From assembly GCA_017599285.1 (NCBI GenBank), contig JAGFXX010000002.1, positions 1-48,697 on the forward strand: a stretch of DNA of 48,697 nucleotides. The letters are read 5' to 3'. The notes below the pieces were generated by a model that was not told the origin of the DNA, did not search any database, and saw only the letters and a program-made list of their open reading frames with translations. Positions 28,441 to 35,643 of this stretch are shown piece after piece (position 1 is the stretch's first letter; each line of letters begins with the position of its first letter). The DNA is from Cereibacter azotoformans (lineage in GTDB: Bacteria > Pseudomonadota > Alphaproteobacteria > Rhodobacterales > Rhodobacteraceae). The translations under genes were made by a program, and so were the position numbers.

Positions 28441-31400
28441 TTATGCAGCGACCGCATTCTTGAAGAGTTCGGCTTCGAGCTGCTTTTGCCGCGCTTCAAT
28501 ATGCCGTTGTATCGTTGCCTGATAGATCGGGCGCGCGACACGCAGGGCGGTCTGCCGCACATCGATTGCCTGCCGATGCTTGTTGGCCATACTGGCTCCG
28601 GTCCAGACACTTTTGTCATTCAACCGGTAGGTGGACATCACGTCAGAGAGGAAGCCGATACCTCCCAGCCGGTCGAGATAGAAGGCGAGAGGGATCTCGC
28701 TCAACCGTGGATCATACATCATGTCCGGCAGATGCTGCATGATGTCAGTCCGAAACATGCAGCACGAGAAGTTGACGATCAGATTAAGATGCTGGTTCTC
28801 GGAGAAATGCTTCCCGGAAATGATGTTTGGCAGTCCTTCCTGACGCTTCAGCAATCGACGCTTGCCCGATTTCATATCCAGCAGCTCGATGCGCGACAGG
28901 ACCATTGCGGCTTCGGCATGTTCGCGCAGGAATGCCGCCTGCTTTGCGAGTTTTTCCGGATCGCTCCAGTAATCGTCCCCTTCCAGAACGGCGACAAATT
29001 CGCCCTGCGCCTCCGCAAAGCAGTGGCGATAGTTCGCTGAAACGCCGTGATTGCCGCCCCGGCTGATGTTCCGGATACGCATGGGATATTTCTCAGCATA
29101 GCGCGCCATAATGCGGGCCGTGCCGTCGGTGGAGCCATCGTCGGACAGCAGGATTTCGTGATGAAAGTTCCCCTTCTGGGCCAGGGCGCTCTCAATGGCT
29201 TCGACGATGAACTCGAGGTGATTGTAGCTGACAATGATGGTGGAGACGGTCGGCAGAGGGCTGTGCTTGCGATGCACCTGTATATTTGCCTTGACATAGG
29301 ATTCCCCGACCGAAATGCGGTCGTTTCGCTCTTCATCAACGTAATCCAGGAGTATCTTGTCGATATATGATGGCACATCGTGCCGCGTATATCGGATGAC
29401 CAGATCCCAATCAACAAGCCTGCGAAGTGAATCGTCAAAGCATCCCAGCTTTCCCATTAGGCTGCGCCTGTGCGCGAAGACCCCCAGATCAATAAAATTG
29501 CCCCGGAGGACATCACCATTTTCGAAGGCGATGCCAATAATGTTGCCTGAATTCACATTTATAAACCGACCATATACTGTGTCCTTGCCAGGATGCTGTA
29601 TAATCGCGTGGGCAAACATGTTCAGAAAATATGGACGCACCTCATTGTCGCTGTCGGCATAGGCGATCCAGTCCGCACGGGCCCGCATCATGCCGATATT
29701 GCGGGCTTTGCAAACACCGACATTCCTTTCCAGCCGGACATAGACTATGCGTCCCGATGCAATTTCATCCGGGAACCGGCGGCGAACCTCCTGCTCCGTA
29801 TCATCGGTGGATCCATCATCAACGATGATCAGTTCGAAGTTGCGATGCGTCTGTGCCAGAACCGCGCGAATGGCTCGACCGATGCACCATGCCCGATTGT
29901 AGGTGGGCATGATAACGGAAAAGCCGATCTTCGAAGTTGCCGCGAATTTCATTACCTCGAATTCCGACATCGCGACGGCATGGATATCGGGGGCGTTTTC
30001 GGCAAGCCAGTCGAAAATGGCAGCCGCACCATTCGCATTGCTTGACGGCTTTGTGAGCGCCTTCACTTTCAGGAGCGGAAGGCCCCTGTTCAACGTATAT
30101 AGCGGAAACAGCGTGAGATTCCGGGATGTCGGGTCTTTCTCATGCACGCCCGCCAACGTGTTCGCCACCATCGCGCCCGAACTGAAGCCGGCCTTCACGA
30201 GCGTCTGGGTCATGCCGATTTCGTATTTCTTGATAACCTCCTGCACATTCGGCTGTTTCTCGACGCTCGAAATAAACTTGCGGAATGTCTCGGAGGAAAA
30301 AACCCTGCGCGTCAAAACGACGAAATAGCTTTGCAGGTGATAGTCGATTTCCCGACTGTCGGTGGCGCCCCAGAAATCCAGCCCCTTCGCTTCCATCTCG
30401 GCGAACATCGGCGCGAACGAGCCGATGGGGCCATAGCAACTGTCGTTGCACAGGATCAGGTCATCGGCTTTCGTCAGCATTCCGGCCTTTTCCAGCCAGG
30501 CCACACCTCGCTTGTAGGAACCGAAATCGTATTCGCCGTGACGGCCGGTGATGACATGCGCGGCCAGTCCCGAGAGCTTGGCCGCTTCGCCCGACTGCAG
30601 GTCGTTGTCGCAGACAACGACGATGGCTTCGGTCAGGTGCCGCAATCCCTCGAGATAGGGAACGACCTGCGGCGGCAGGATGCCGTCTCCGGTGTAGGAG
30701 GCAAAGACGGCGACCCGGCGGCGCGGCGCGGGCTGTGCCTCCGTCGGCCGGTAGCGGGGTCTGATGAACAGGTTTACCGCCAGCGGAGTGAGGATCTGGG
30801 CGAGGCGTCGCCAGTTTCGCGGCAGATCCGCCGGGAAGCCCGTCTCGGCCTCGGGCAGCCGATCTGCGAAGCGCAAGTCCTGCAACAGAACCGTGCCACC
30901 GCGCAAGGCAACGGAGAGACCGAACATCCGTTCGGCCGCATGGGCGGGTGCACCGTCGGTGACGTAGTCGGCAGGAAGGAATTCCACCGCACAGGCAGCC
31001 ATGTCCTGCAAGATGGAGGTGCGGATCCAGAAACAGGTGCCCGCAATGAAGCCCCAGTCCTCGGAACGAACGTCGAAATCGCCGATGAGCGGGGCATAAT
31101 TCTCAGCCAGTTTTTCGGCGTTGGGTTCCAGATAGGCCGGCCCGAATACGAACAGTTGCCGCGCCCCGGCCAGCATGACCTTGGGGTCGGCACGGAAGCT
31201 TTCGACGATATGGGTTACCTGGCGTTTCGACCCGAGCACCCCGTCGAGCAGCGCACGGCGCCATTCCTCGGGCATGTTGGGGCCCTTCTTCGTGTGGATC
31301 TTGCAGATAAAATCATAGCGACCAAGATTCACCTTTTGCATCAGCTGGAACAGCGCGCCGATGTCCTGCCCGCGATTCTCGACCTCGACAATCATTGCCT

Positions 31401-31575
31401 TCGGGAAAGCGGCTGTAACGCGGTCGCGCTGCTCCTGCCCGAACGAAACGGGCAGCGTTACGAACTGGTCGGCCGTCTCGTGCAGGTGCTCCAACGCCTC
31501 GGTCAGATCGTCCAGAACGTCGAGATGCCAGACATGGATAATTGCGGCGTGGTCGGTCGGTTCGTTCACTGACAA
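28441..31575 (-). CDS. Multidomain glycosyltransferase: RgpF-like + GT2 + GT2
   Basis: A 1,044-residue protein. Residues about 1-230 and 300-500 match rhamnan-synthesis RgpF (NRGQDIGALF, CKIHTKKGP; then GEYDFGSYKRGV and LCNDSCYGPIGSF). Residues about 555-790 are a GT2 domain (GFSVIMPTYNRAWCIGRAIR, IIVDDGSTDDTE, YADSDNE). Residues about 800-1010 are a second GT2 domain (VSTIIVSYNHLEFIVEAIES, LLSDDGSTDGT, VLEGDDYWSDPEK). No membrane helix is seen, so it is a cytoplasmic enzyme making or elongating a surface polysaccharide. It is upstream of the sulfotransferase in the same orientation. Base composition is lower in GC than the backbone, suggesting transfer. Confidence 0.88.
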   Translation of the reverse strand: MSVNEPTDHAAIIHVWHLDVLDDLTEALEHLHETADQFVTLPVSFGQEQRDRVTAAFPKAMIVEVENRGQDIGALFQLMQKVNLGRYDFICKIHTKKGPNMPEEWRRALLDGVLGSKRQVTHIVESFRADPKVMLAGARQLFVFGPAYLEPNAEKLAENYAPLIGDFDVRSEDWGFIAGTCFWIRTSILQDMAACAVEFLPADYVTDGAPAHAAERMFGLSVALRGGTVLLQDLRFADRLPEAETGFPADLPRNWRRLAQILTPLAVNLFIRPRYRPTEAQPAPRRRVAVFASYTGDGILPPQVVPYLEGLRHLTEAIVVVCDNDLQSGEAAKLSGLAAHVITGRHGEYDFGSYKRGVAWLEKAGMLTKADDLILCNDSCYGPIGSFAPMFAEMEAKGLDFWGATDSREIDYHLQSYFVVLTRRVFSSETFRKFISSVEKQPNVQEVIKKYEIGMTQTLVKAGFSSGAMVANTLAGVHEKDPTSRNLTLFPLYTLNRGLPLLKVKALTKPSSNANGAAAIFDWLAENAPDIHAVAMSEFEVMKFAATSKIGFSVIMPTYNRAWCIGRAIRAVLAQTHRNFELIIVDDGSTDDTEQEVRRRFPDEIASGRIVYVRLERNVGVCKARNIGMMRARADWIAYADSDNEVRPYFLNMFAHAIIQHPGKDTVYGRFINVNSGNIIGIAFENGDVLRGNFIDLGVFAHRRSLMGKLGCFDDSLRRLVDWDLVIRYTRHDVPSYIDKILLDYVDEERNDRISVGESYVKANIQVHRKHSPLPTVSTIIVSYNHLEFIVEAIESALAQKGNFHHEILLSDDGSTDGTARIMARYAEKYPMRIRNISRGGNHGVSANYRHCFAEAQGEFVAVLEGDDYWSDPEKLAKQAAFLREHAEAAMVLSRIELLDMKSGKRRLLKRQEGLPNIISGKHFSENQHLNLIVNFSCCMFRTDIMQHLPDMMYDPRLSEIPLAFYLDRLGGIGFLSDVMSTYRLNDKSVWTGASMANKHRQAIDVRQTALRVARPIYQATIQRHIEARQKQLEAELFKNAVAA

Positions 31576-31815
31576 GACTCCCAGATAATCGCACTTGCGG
31601 CGGCCAGATTAGGCGTGTGAGCACGTTTGGCACAAATCGGCTACTGCCATAGTTGTATAGCTCGACGGTTCTACCGGCGGTTTTGCACCCTGAGAATGAA
31701 GTTGCAAGAGTAAGGCAACAAACGAAGTGGGTCGTGTCGCGGAAGTGGTGGAAATTTGCAGGCGGCGTAATCTCCGGGTGAGCTGACACCCCCTAACCGG
31801 CGGCGCCAACCGCCA
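31576..31815. other. Intergenic region, no gene seen
   Basis: It holds the promoter region of the glycosyltransferase operon and probably the left end of the IS256 remnant. No clear terminal repeat could be paired. Nothing else is recognisable. Confidence 0.4.
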
Positions 31816-31819
31816 GGGA

Positions 31820-32172
31820 GGTCACGCCAGGAACGAGATTACGGCGGCGCGGCCTTTTCGCTACTGCCCGACACGACGGGATATGACCCGATCGAGGATC
31901 GCATGCGTGTAAGCATGCGCGCGACCATCGAGACGATGCTTGAAGAGGAACTTGCCGAGCTTCTCGCCCGCATGCGCTACGATCGCGGCGATGGCGGTGC
32001 AGCGAAAGGCTATCGCCACGGCCACCGCGAGCGCCAGCTCACCGGCACCTTCGGCACCGAGACGGTGCGTGTGCCCCGCGCCCGGATCGAAGAGGACGAG
32101 GGCAAGGAAACGGAATGGCGGTCGAAGGCGCTGCCGCGCTATCAAGCGGCAGGTCAGGAGGAGCCCTCCTGA
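31820..32172 (+). pseudogene. IS256-family transposase, N-terminal remnant
   Basis: It reads RDYGGAAFSLLPDTTGYDPI then EDRMRVSMRATIETMLEEEL, and on to RYDRGDGGAAKGYRHGHRER and VRVPRARIEED, the N-terminal domain of IS256-type transposases. It stops after ALPRYQ, before any DDE residue. The segment just 5' has one frame change. It marks the boundary between the surface-glycan module and the plasmid backbone. Confidence 0.75.
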
Positions 32173-32195
32173 CCGTCCGTGAAACTTCAGCTGAT

Positions 32196-32210
32196 AGCTA
32201 TCGGATAGCT
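32196..32210. repeat. GATAGCT palindrome downstream of parAB
   Basis: AGCTATC and GATAGCT pair around one G. The 13-bp core recurs at 33357-33369 on the other side of the partition genes. It is a candidate partition or regulator site. Confidence 0.5.
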
Positions 32211-32232
32211 ATTTATTTGCCCACCCATGCTT

Positions 32233-32565
32233 CTACTTCCCGTAACGATCCAGCAGCAGTTCAACTGCCTTCTCCAGCGTCTCGCCAAGCCCCCAACCAT
32301 GTGCATCGGCAACTGAGCAGAATGCCTCGATCGTCTCGGGGCGCGCCTTGAGGTTGAACTGTGCATTCCGGCCTGTTCTCCTCCGTCGGAGCGGCTTGGC
32401 CGGTTCGGATGGTGGCTGTGGATCCCGGCTGCGGAAGCCGGCTGCCTCAGCAGCCTGCTTGGCCTCACCCGGGGACGGCTTCGGCCTCGGAGCCGGCTCC
32501 GGGCCGAAGTTACCCAGATCGTCGAGGGCGGAACTGAATCCCAGGTCGGCACGCTGGCGGCTCAT
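32233..32565 (-). CDS. ParB-like small partition protein (RHH type)
   Basis: A 110-residue protein: a Pro-rich flexible N-terminus, then a C-terminal ribbon-helix-helix-like region ([20 protein letters not shown] followed by [20 protein letters not shown]). Its ATG overlaps the parA stop by 4 bp (ATGA). Small RHH centromere-binding proteins paired with short ParA are the type Ib partition arrangement. It is expected to bind the GATAGCT sites around the operon. Confidence 0.75.
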   Translation of the reverse strand: MSRQRADLGFSSALDDLGNFGPEPAPRPKPSPGEAKQAAEAAGFRSRDPQPPSEPAKPLRRRRTGRNAQFNLKARPETIEAFCSVADAHGWGLGETLEKAVELLLDRYGK

Positions 32566-33239
32566 GCAAGCTCCCTTTCGGTCTTGAGGAGGGTGACGAC
32601 TTCTCCGGCAAACTCGCGGGCGTTCTCGATCGCCTTCGGCAGATTGCTGACCTGCGCCGGATCAAGCGAGGACAGAGTGCCTCCGAAGTCGAACAGGTCC
32701 CGAAACGCGGCGCGTTCGACGATGCTTGTCTGAAGGACCTCGATCCCACTCGCCTCAAGCTGTTCTTGCACGTTGCGGAGGGTGCGGGATCTTACCGCGG
32801 CACTCGTGCGCGTAAGCACGACGCGATGCGGGATCTTCCTGCGCGCCAAACGCGATTGGTTCGCGATCAGCCGGATCGTCTTTGCCCCGCCCTTGGCATC
32901 CATGTTCGACCCCTGGGCCGGGATCAGGACGAGATCCGACATGCCGATGGCGTTGGCCACCATGAGGCTCGCGGTGCCCTCCAGGTCCACGATCACGAAC
33001 TGGCACCGAGCAGCCTCCTCCTCGACCACATCCACGATGCTGTCCTCGGTGACTCCGTTCACGATACGAATTGCGTCAGGCTTGCCAGGCAAGCTGGCCC
33101 ATTGCGAAATCCATCGTTCAGGATCCGCATCGACGATGGAGACGCTGGCGCCGTTCTCGGCGAGTTGCGTGGCGAGGATGAGGGCGGTTGTGGTCTTCCC
33201 TGCCCCACCCTTGGGATTTGCAAACGAAATGACGGGCAT
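32562..33239 (-). CDS. parA: ParA partition ATPase (type Ib)
   Basis: The ATPase has 225 residues. A deviant Walker A KGGAGKTT (residues 10-17) lies at the extreme N-terminus with no HTH domain, hence type Ib. A Walker A' motif VSIVDADPE and a Walker B VIVDLEG follow. It is coupled by 4 bp to the ParB-like gene and follows repA on the same strand after a 300-bp control region. Its role is active segregation of the plasmid on the nucleoid. Confidence 0.93.
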   Translation of the reverse strand: MPVISFANPKGGAGKTTTALILATQLAENGASVSIVDADPERWISQWASLPGKPDAIRIVNGVTEDSIVDVVEEEAARCQFVIVDLEGTASLMVANAIGMSDLVLIPAQGSNMDAKGGAKTIRLIANQSRLARRKIPHRVVLTRTSAAVRSRTLRNVQEQLEASGIEVLQTSIVERAAFRDLFDFGGTLSSLDPAQVSNLPKAIENAREFAGEVVTLLKTERELA

Positions 33240-33263
33240 GACTGCTCTGCCTCAGGATTTGTG

Positions 33264-33446
33264 GATAGCTACCAAGTAGCCTGTCAGGTCTGATAGCTAC
33301 CAGCTAAGCACAATAAGATGACCGGAGGAAGCGGGGCGCCTTGGCTTGTGCCTATCGCTATCGGATAGCTACCATTACGGGGCGGTTCTCGCTAATGCTA
33401 GAAGCTATCTGTTAGCTAAATGCTAGTAGCTAGCTACCAGATATCT
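33264..33446. repeat. Cluster of GATAGCTACC repeats upstream of parA (candidate parS/operator)
   Basis: The 10-mer GATAGCTACC occurs at 33264-33273, 33292-33301 and 33364-33373. The last overlaps a palindrome, GCTATC and GATAGC around one G (33357-33369). Further AGCTATC, TTAGCTA and TAGCTAGCTACC variants fill 33403-33438. The whole 33240-33539 gap lacks a gene. Recurrence next to parAB and again downstream at 32196 suggests the centromere and autoregulatory site. Confidence 0.65.
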
Positions 33447-33539
33447 CACGGCTGAAACCACGAAGGGCCGCTGTCAACATGCAGGAACCGACACAGCGTC
33501 GCGCTCCGACATCTGGGCAAGACCGGCGGGGCAGGGCGC

Positions 33540-34568
33540 TCACGGGCGGCCACGTTTCTCGAACCACGTCGCGCAGAACTTGACGAAGTGCCGCTCTGGC
33601 ACTTTCGGCTCGATTTCTTCAGCCGCACACCAGCGCCTCCACTCCTGTTCGAGATACCGGACATCCCATCCGGGGGCCGCAGCCCTGGCGTCCTCGTAAA
33701 CCGACGAGTCCAGATGCCCCTCAAAGACCTCGGAGGACGGCACAGGGACGGACCCGCGGCTTTGGAAAACGATTCCGTTCTCGTCTTCCGTGAAGCGGAT
33801 GGAGTAGTCGGGAAAGTGCGAGTGCCGCTCGTCCTCCGTGACGATCTTGCCCACCAGCCGCTTGAACTCGAACAGGGGTGAGCCGGACCCGCACTTCTTC
33901 TGCAGCAACTCCAGTCCGATCCGCCACTCGGTCTGTCGGCCGCAGTGCTTCCGGGCGAGTTCGTAAAGACGCCGCTCCAGAGGCCGTCGAAGCCGGAAGT
34001 AATCGCGGCTGAGCGTAAGCACCTCCTGGGCGCGGATGGCGTTGAAGACCCAGTCGGAGAGCTTCACCTCGACCTCCTGCATCCGTCCCTCGCGGGTTTC
34101 CCGAACGATCCGGGCGCGTTCGATGAGCCCGAAGGTTTCGAATATCTCCTGGCCGCCCGTGGTGATGTTTGTGGAGATCCGGGTTCCGGCCAGGCGCTCC
34201 ATGGCCGCCTTCAGCAGCTCGTATCCGCGGCCCGTCGTCATGCGGTTCGTGGCCTTGAGAAGATCAGAGGCCTGGAACCGCACAGTCTGGCTCGGTTCCT
34301 TGCCGTTGTTCATTCCGTGGATGAGCTGGGAGATGCAGAAGATCAGGACATCACGGTCATGGACAGTGGCCAGCCCATCGCTTGATGGCTTGATCTCGAC
34401 CGTCAGACCTCGATGCTCATACCGTCGTGACCTGGTGTCGGGCTTCGTCGACAGCGAGAAGATCGGATGCTCCATCGACCCGATGTCGCCCTTGGGTGCG
34501 GCGTCAAAGATGTCGCAAACAAAGAAATCGCCTTGGGGATGCCGGTCCGGCAGGAGGGGAGTGCTCAT
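33540..34568 (-). CDS. repA: Replication initiator protein RepA
   Basis: A protein of 342 residues from ATG 34568 (MSTPLLPDRHPQGDFFVCDI). A longer frame to 34610 enters the iterons. The central part (LIFCISQLIHGMNNGKEPSQ, RGYELLKAAMERLAGTRIST, then DYFRLRRPLERRLYELARKH) matches the plasmid replication-initiator protein A family with winged-helix domains. CAGGAG lies about 11 nt upstream. Iterons sit directly before the gene, as expected for an initiator that binds its own promoter/origin and limits copy number. parA follows downstream. Confidence 0.88.
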   Translation of the reverse strand: MSTPLLPDRHPQGDFFVCDIFDAAPKGDIGSMEHPIFSLSTKPDTRSRRYEHRGLTVEIKPSSDGLATVHDRDVLIFCISQLIHGMNNGKEPSQTVRFQASDLLKATNRMTTGRGYELLKAAMERLAGTRISTNITTGGQEIFETFGLIERARIVRETREGRMQEVEVKLSDWVFNAIRAQEVLTLSRDYFRLRRPLERRLYELARKHCGRQTEWRIGLELLQKKCGSGSPLFEFKRLVGKIVTEDERHSHFPDYSIRFTEDENGIVFQSRGSVPVPSSEVFEGHLDSSVYEDARAAAPGWDVRYLEQEWRRWCAAEEIEPKVPERHFVKFCATWFEKRGRP

Positions 34569-34593
34569 CGAAAAAGGGGCTCCTGCCGAACAT

Positions 34594-34760
34594 AACGACA
34601 CTTCACACATAACGACACTTCACACAGGTGATCAACGAGAAACGACACTTCACACAGGGATCAGGGGCTGGGCGTCGCAGGTCGCGGCGAGATGGCGAAT
34701 CACCACTTTGCACAGCGAGAATCACCACTTTACACAGAGAGAATCACCACTTTACACAGC
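34594..34760. other. Iteron-type replication origin (oriV)
   Basis: There are three copies of AACGACACTTCACACA (34594, 34611, 34641) and three copies of GAATCACCACTTT(A/G)CACAG (34697, 34719, 34741; period 22 bp for the last two). The two families share a CACTT.CACA core. An AT-rich stretch follows (34770-34850, with GATTTATCCGATAAAAAC and TTAACACTATATTTAAC), a plausible unwinding region. The site lies immediately upstream of repA. Confidence 0.85.
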
Positions 34761-34860
34761 GACCACCTGAGCAACCTGTTGATTTATCCGATAAAAACGG
34801 GGGTTTCGGAGCCCTTAACACTATATTTAACCCACTTTAACACCCTCGGAGAGCCGAACG

Positions 34861-35190
34861 GGACCAAGGGGCCGGGCAAGGGAGCTTCCGAATTCGATCG
34901 GCTGGCACAGCTTTGGACCTTCGGTCTGCCAGGAGATCGGCGGCTGGTGCCGGCAGGCGAAACCCTTCAGTGCGCTGGGAACATCCGGCTTCTGCCCGAT
35001 GCGTTTCAGGATGCCATGCCTTGATCGCCTCCCGATCGCACGGGGGCAAGCCGACTTGCTTCGAGGACAAGAACCAGAGCCTGATCGTCAGTGTCCGCGT
35101 CTGAAGGATCCGCAAGAGGGTGGCTGCAGCATGTCTTCGAGCGCGACGCGCACGGCCCAACAGCTTTGGCCGGTATCCGGTGCGCCTACA
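34861..35190. other. Intergenic region, no gene seen
   Basis: About 330 bp of GC-rich DNA between the origin and the antitoxin promoter. Frames on both strands lack ribosome sites and show no protein-like composition. Possibly remnant DNA. Confidence 0.4.
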
Positions 35191-35240
35191 TTGACGGTCG
35201 CCTAGGATGCGCCTATCTAGTCAGAAATCTAGCCAGATAG
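35191..35240 (+). promoter_or_regulatory. Promoter and operator of the phd-type gene
   Basis: TTGACG (35191-35196) and TATCTA (35214-35219) are spaced by 17 bp. CTATCT (35213) and AGATAG (35235) form an inverted repeat across the -10 region, with a direct ATCTAG repeat inside. A Phd-type antitoxin binding here would block the promoter. Confidence 0.6.
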
Positions 35241-35248
35241 CACGGATC

Positions 35249-35491
35249 ATGTGGACGCTTCAGGACGCCAAGAACAGGTTCAGCTCGGTGGTTGAGGCAG
35301 CCTTGGCCGGCGTGCCGCAAGAGGTTTCCCGCCGGGGACGCCCTGCGGTGGTCGTCTTGTCGGTCGAGGAATACCACAGGCTGCTGTCCGGCGCGCAAGG
35401 CAACCGCGGCAGCTTCGCCGATCATCTCATGGCTTTCCCCGGCGATGGTCTGGAGCGTGCCGAGGTGGTGCCCCGGGATGTCGGGTTCTGA
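35249..35491 (+). CDS. Phd/YefM-type antitoxin (partner of Tn5393-disrupted toxin)
   Basis: An 80-residue protein from ATG 35249: MWTLQDAKNRFSSVVEAALA, then RRGRPAVVVLSVEEYHRLL, the standard Phd domain, and a short C-terminal tail. The frame continues upstream to 35207 over the promoter, so the shorter start is preferred. Its TGA shares a base with the toxin ATG (TGATG). The toxin is now interrupted, so this antitoxin is an orphan. Confidence 0.82.
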   Translation: MWTLQDAKNRFSSVVEAALAGVPQEVSRRGRPAVVVLSVEEYHRLLSGAQGNRGSFADHLMAFPGDGLERAEVVPRDVGF

Positions 35492-35564
35492 TGTATCTGC
35501 TCGACACCAATGTCATCTCGGCGGTTCGCCGTCCCGACCGTGCACCCCAGGTGGCGGCCTGGCT
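35491..35564 (+). pseudogene. PIN-domain toxin, 5' part (interrupted by Tn5393)
   Basis: It encodes MYLLDTNVISAVRRPDRAPQ and then VAAWL, the first PIN aspartate region. Tn5393 starts at 35565. With the 3' part (41040-41367) and one copy of the 5-bp duplication TGGCT, the coding sequence is 402 bp, a perfect 133-residue VapC/FitB-like toxin. Confidence 0.9.
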
Positions 35565-35643
35565 GGGGTCGTTTGCGGGAGGGGGCGGAATCCTACGCTA
35601 AGGCTTTGGCCAGCGATATTCTCCGGTGAGATTGATGTGTTCC
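35565..35643. repeat. Tn5393 left terminal inverted repeat
   Basis: It starts GGGGTCGTTTGCGGGAG and contains the last codons and stop of tnpA. It pairs with 40956-41034, differing at about four positions. Confidence 0.9.

Noticed and set aside
30142..31572. Plus-strand frame of 476 codons
   Set aside because: Lies antisense to the glycosyltransferase, whose RgpF and GT2 motifs are unmistakable.
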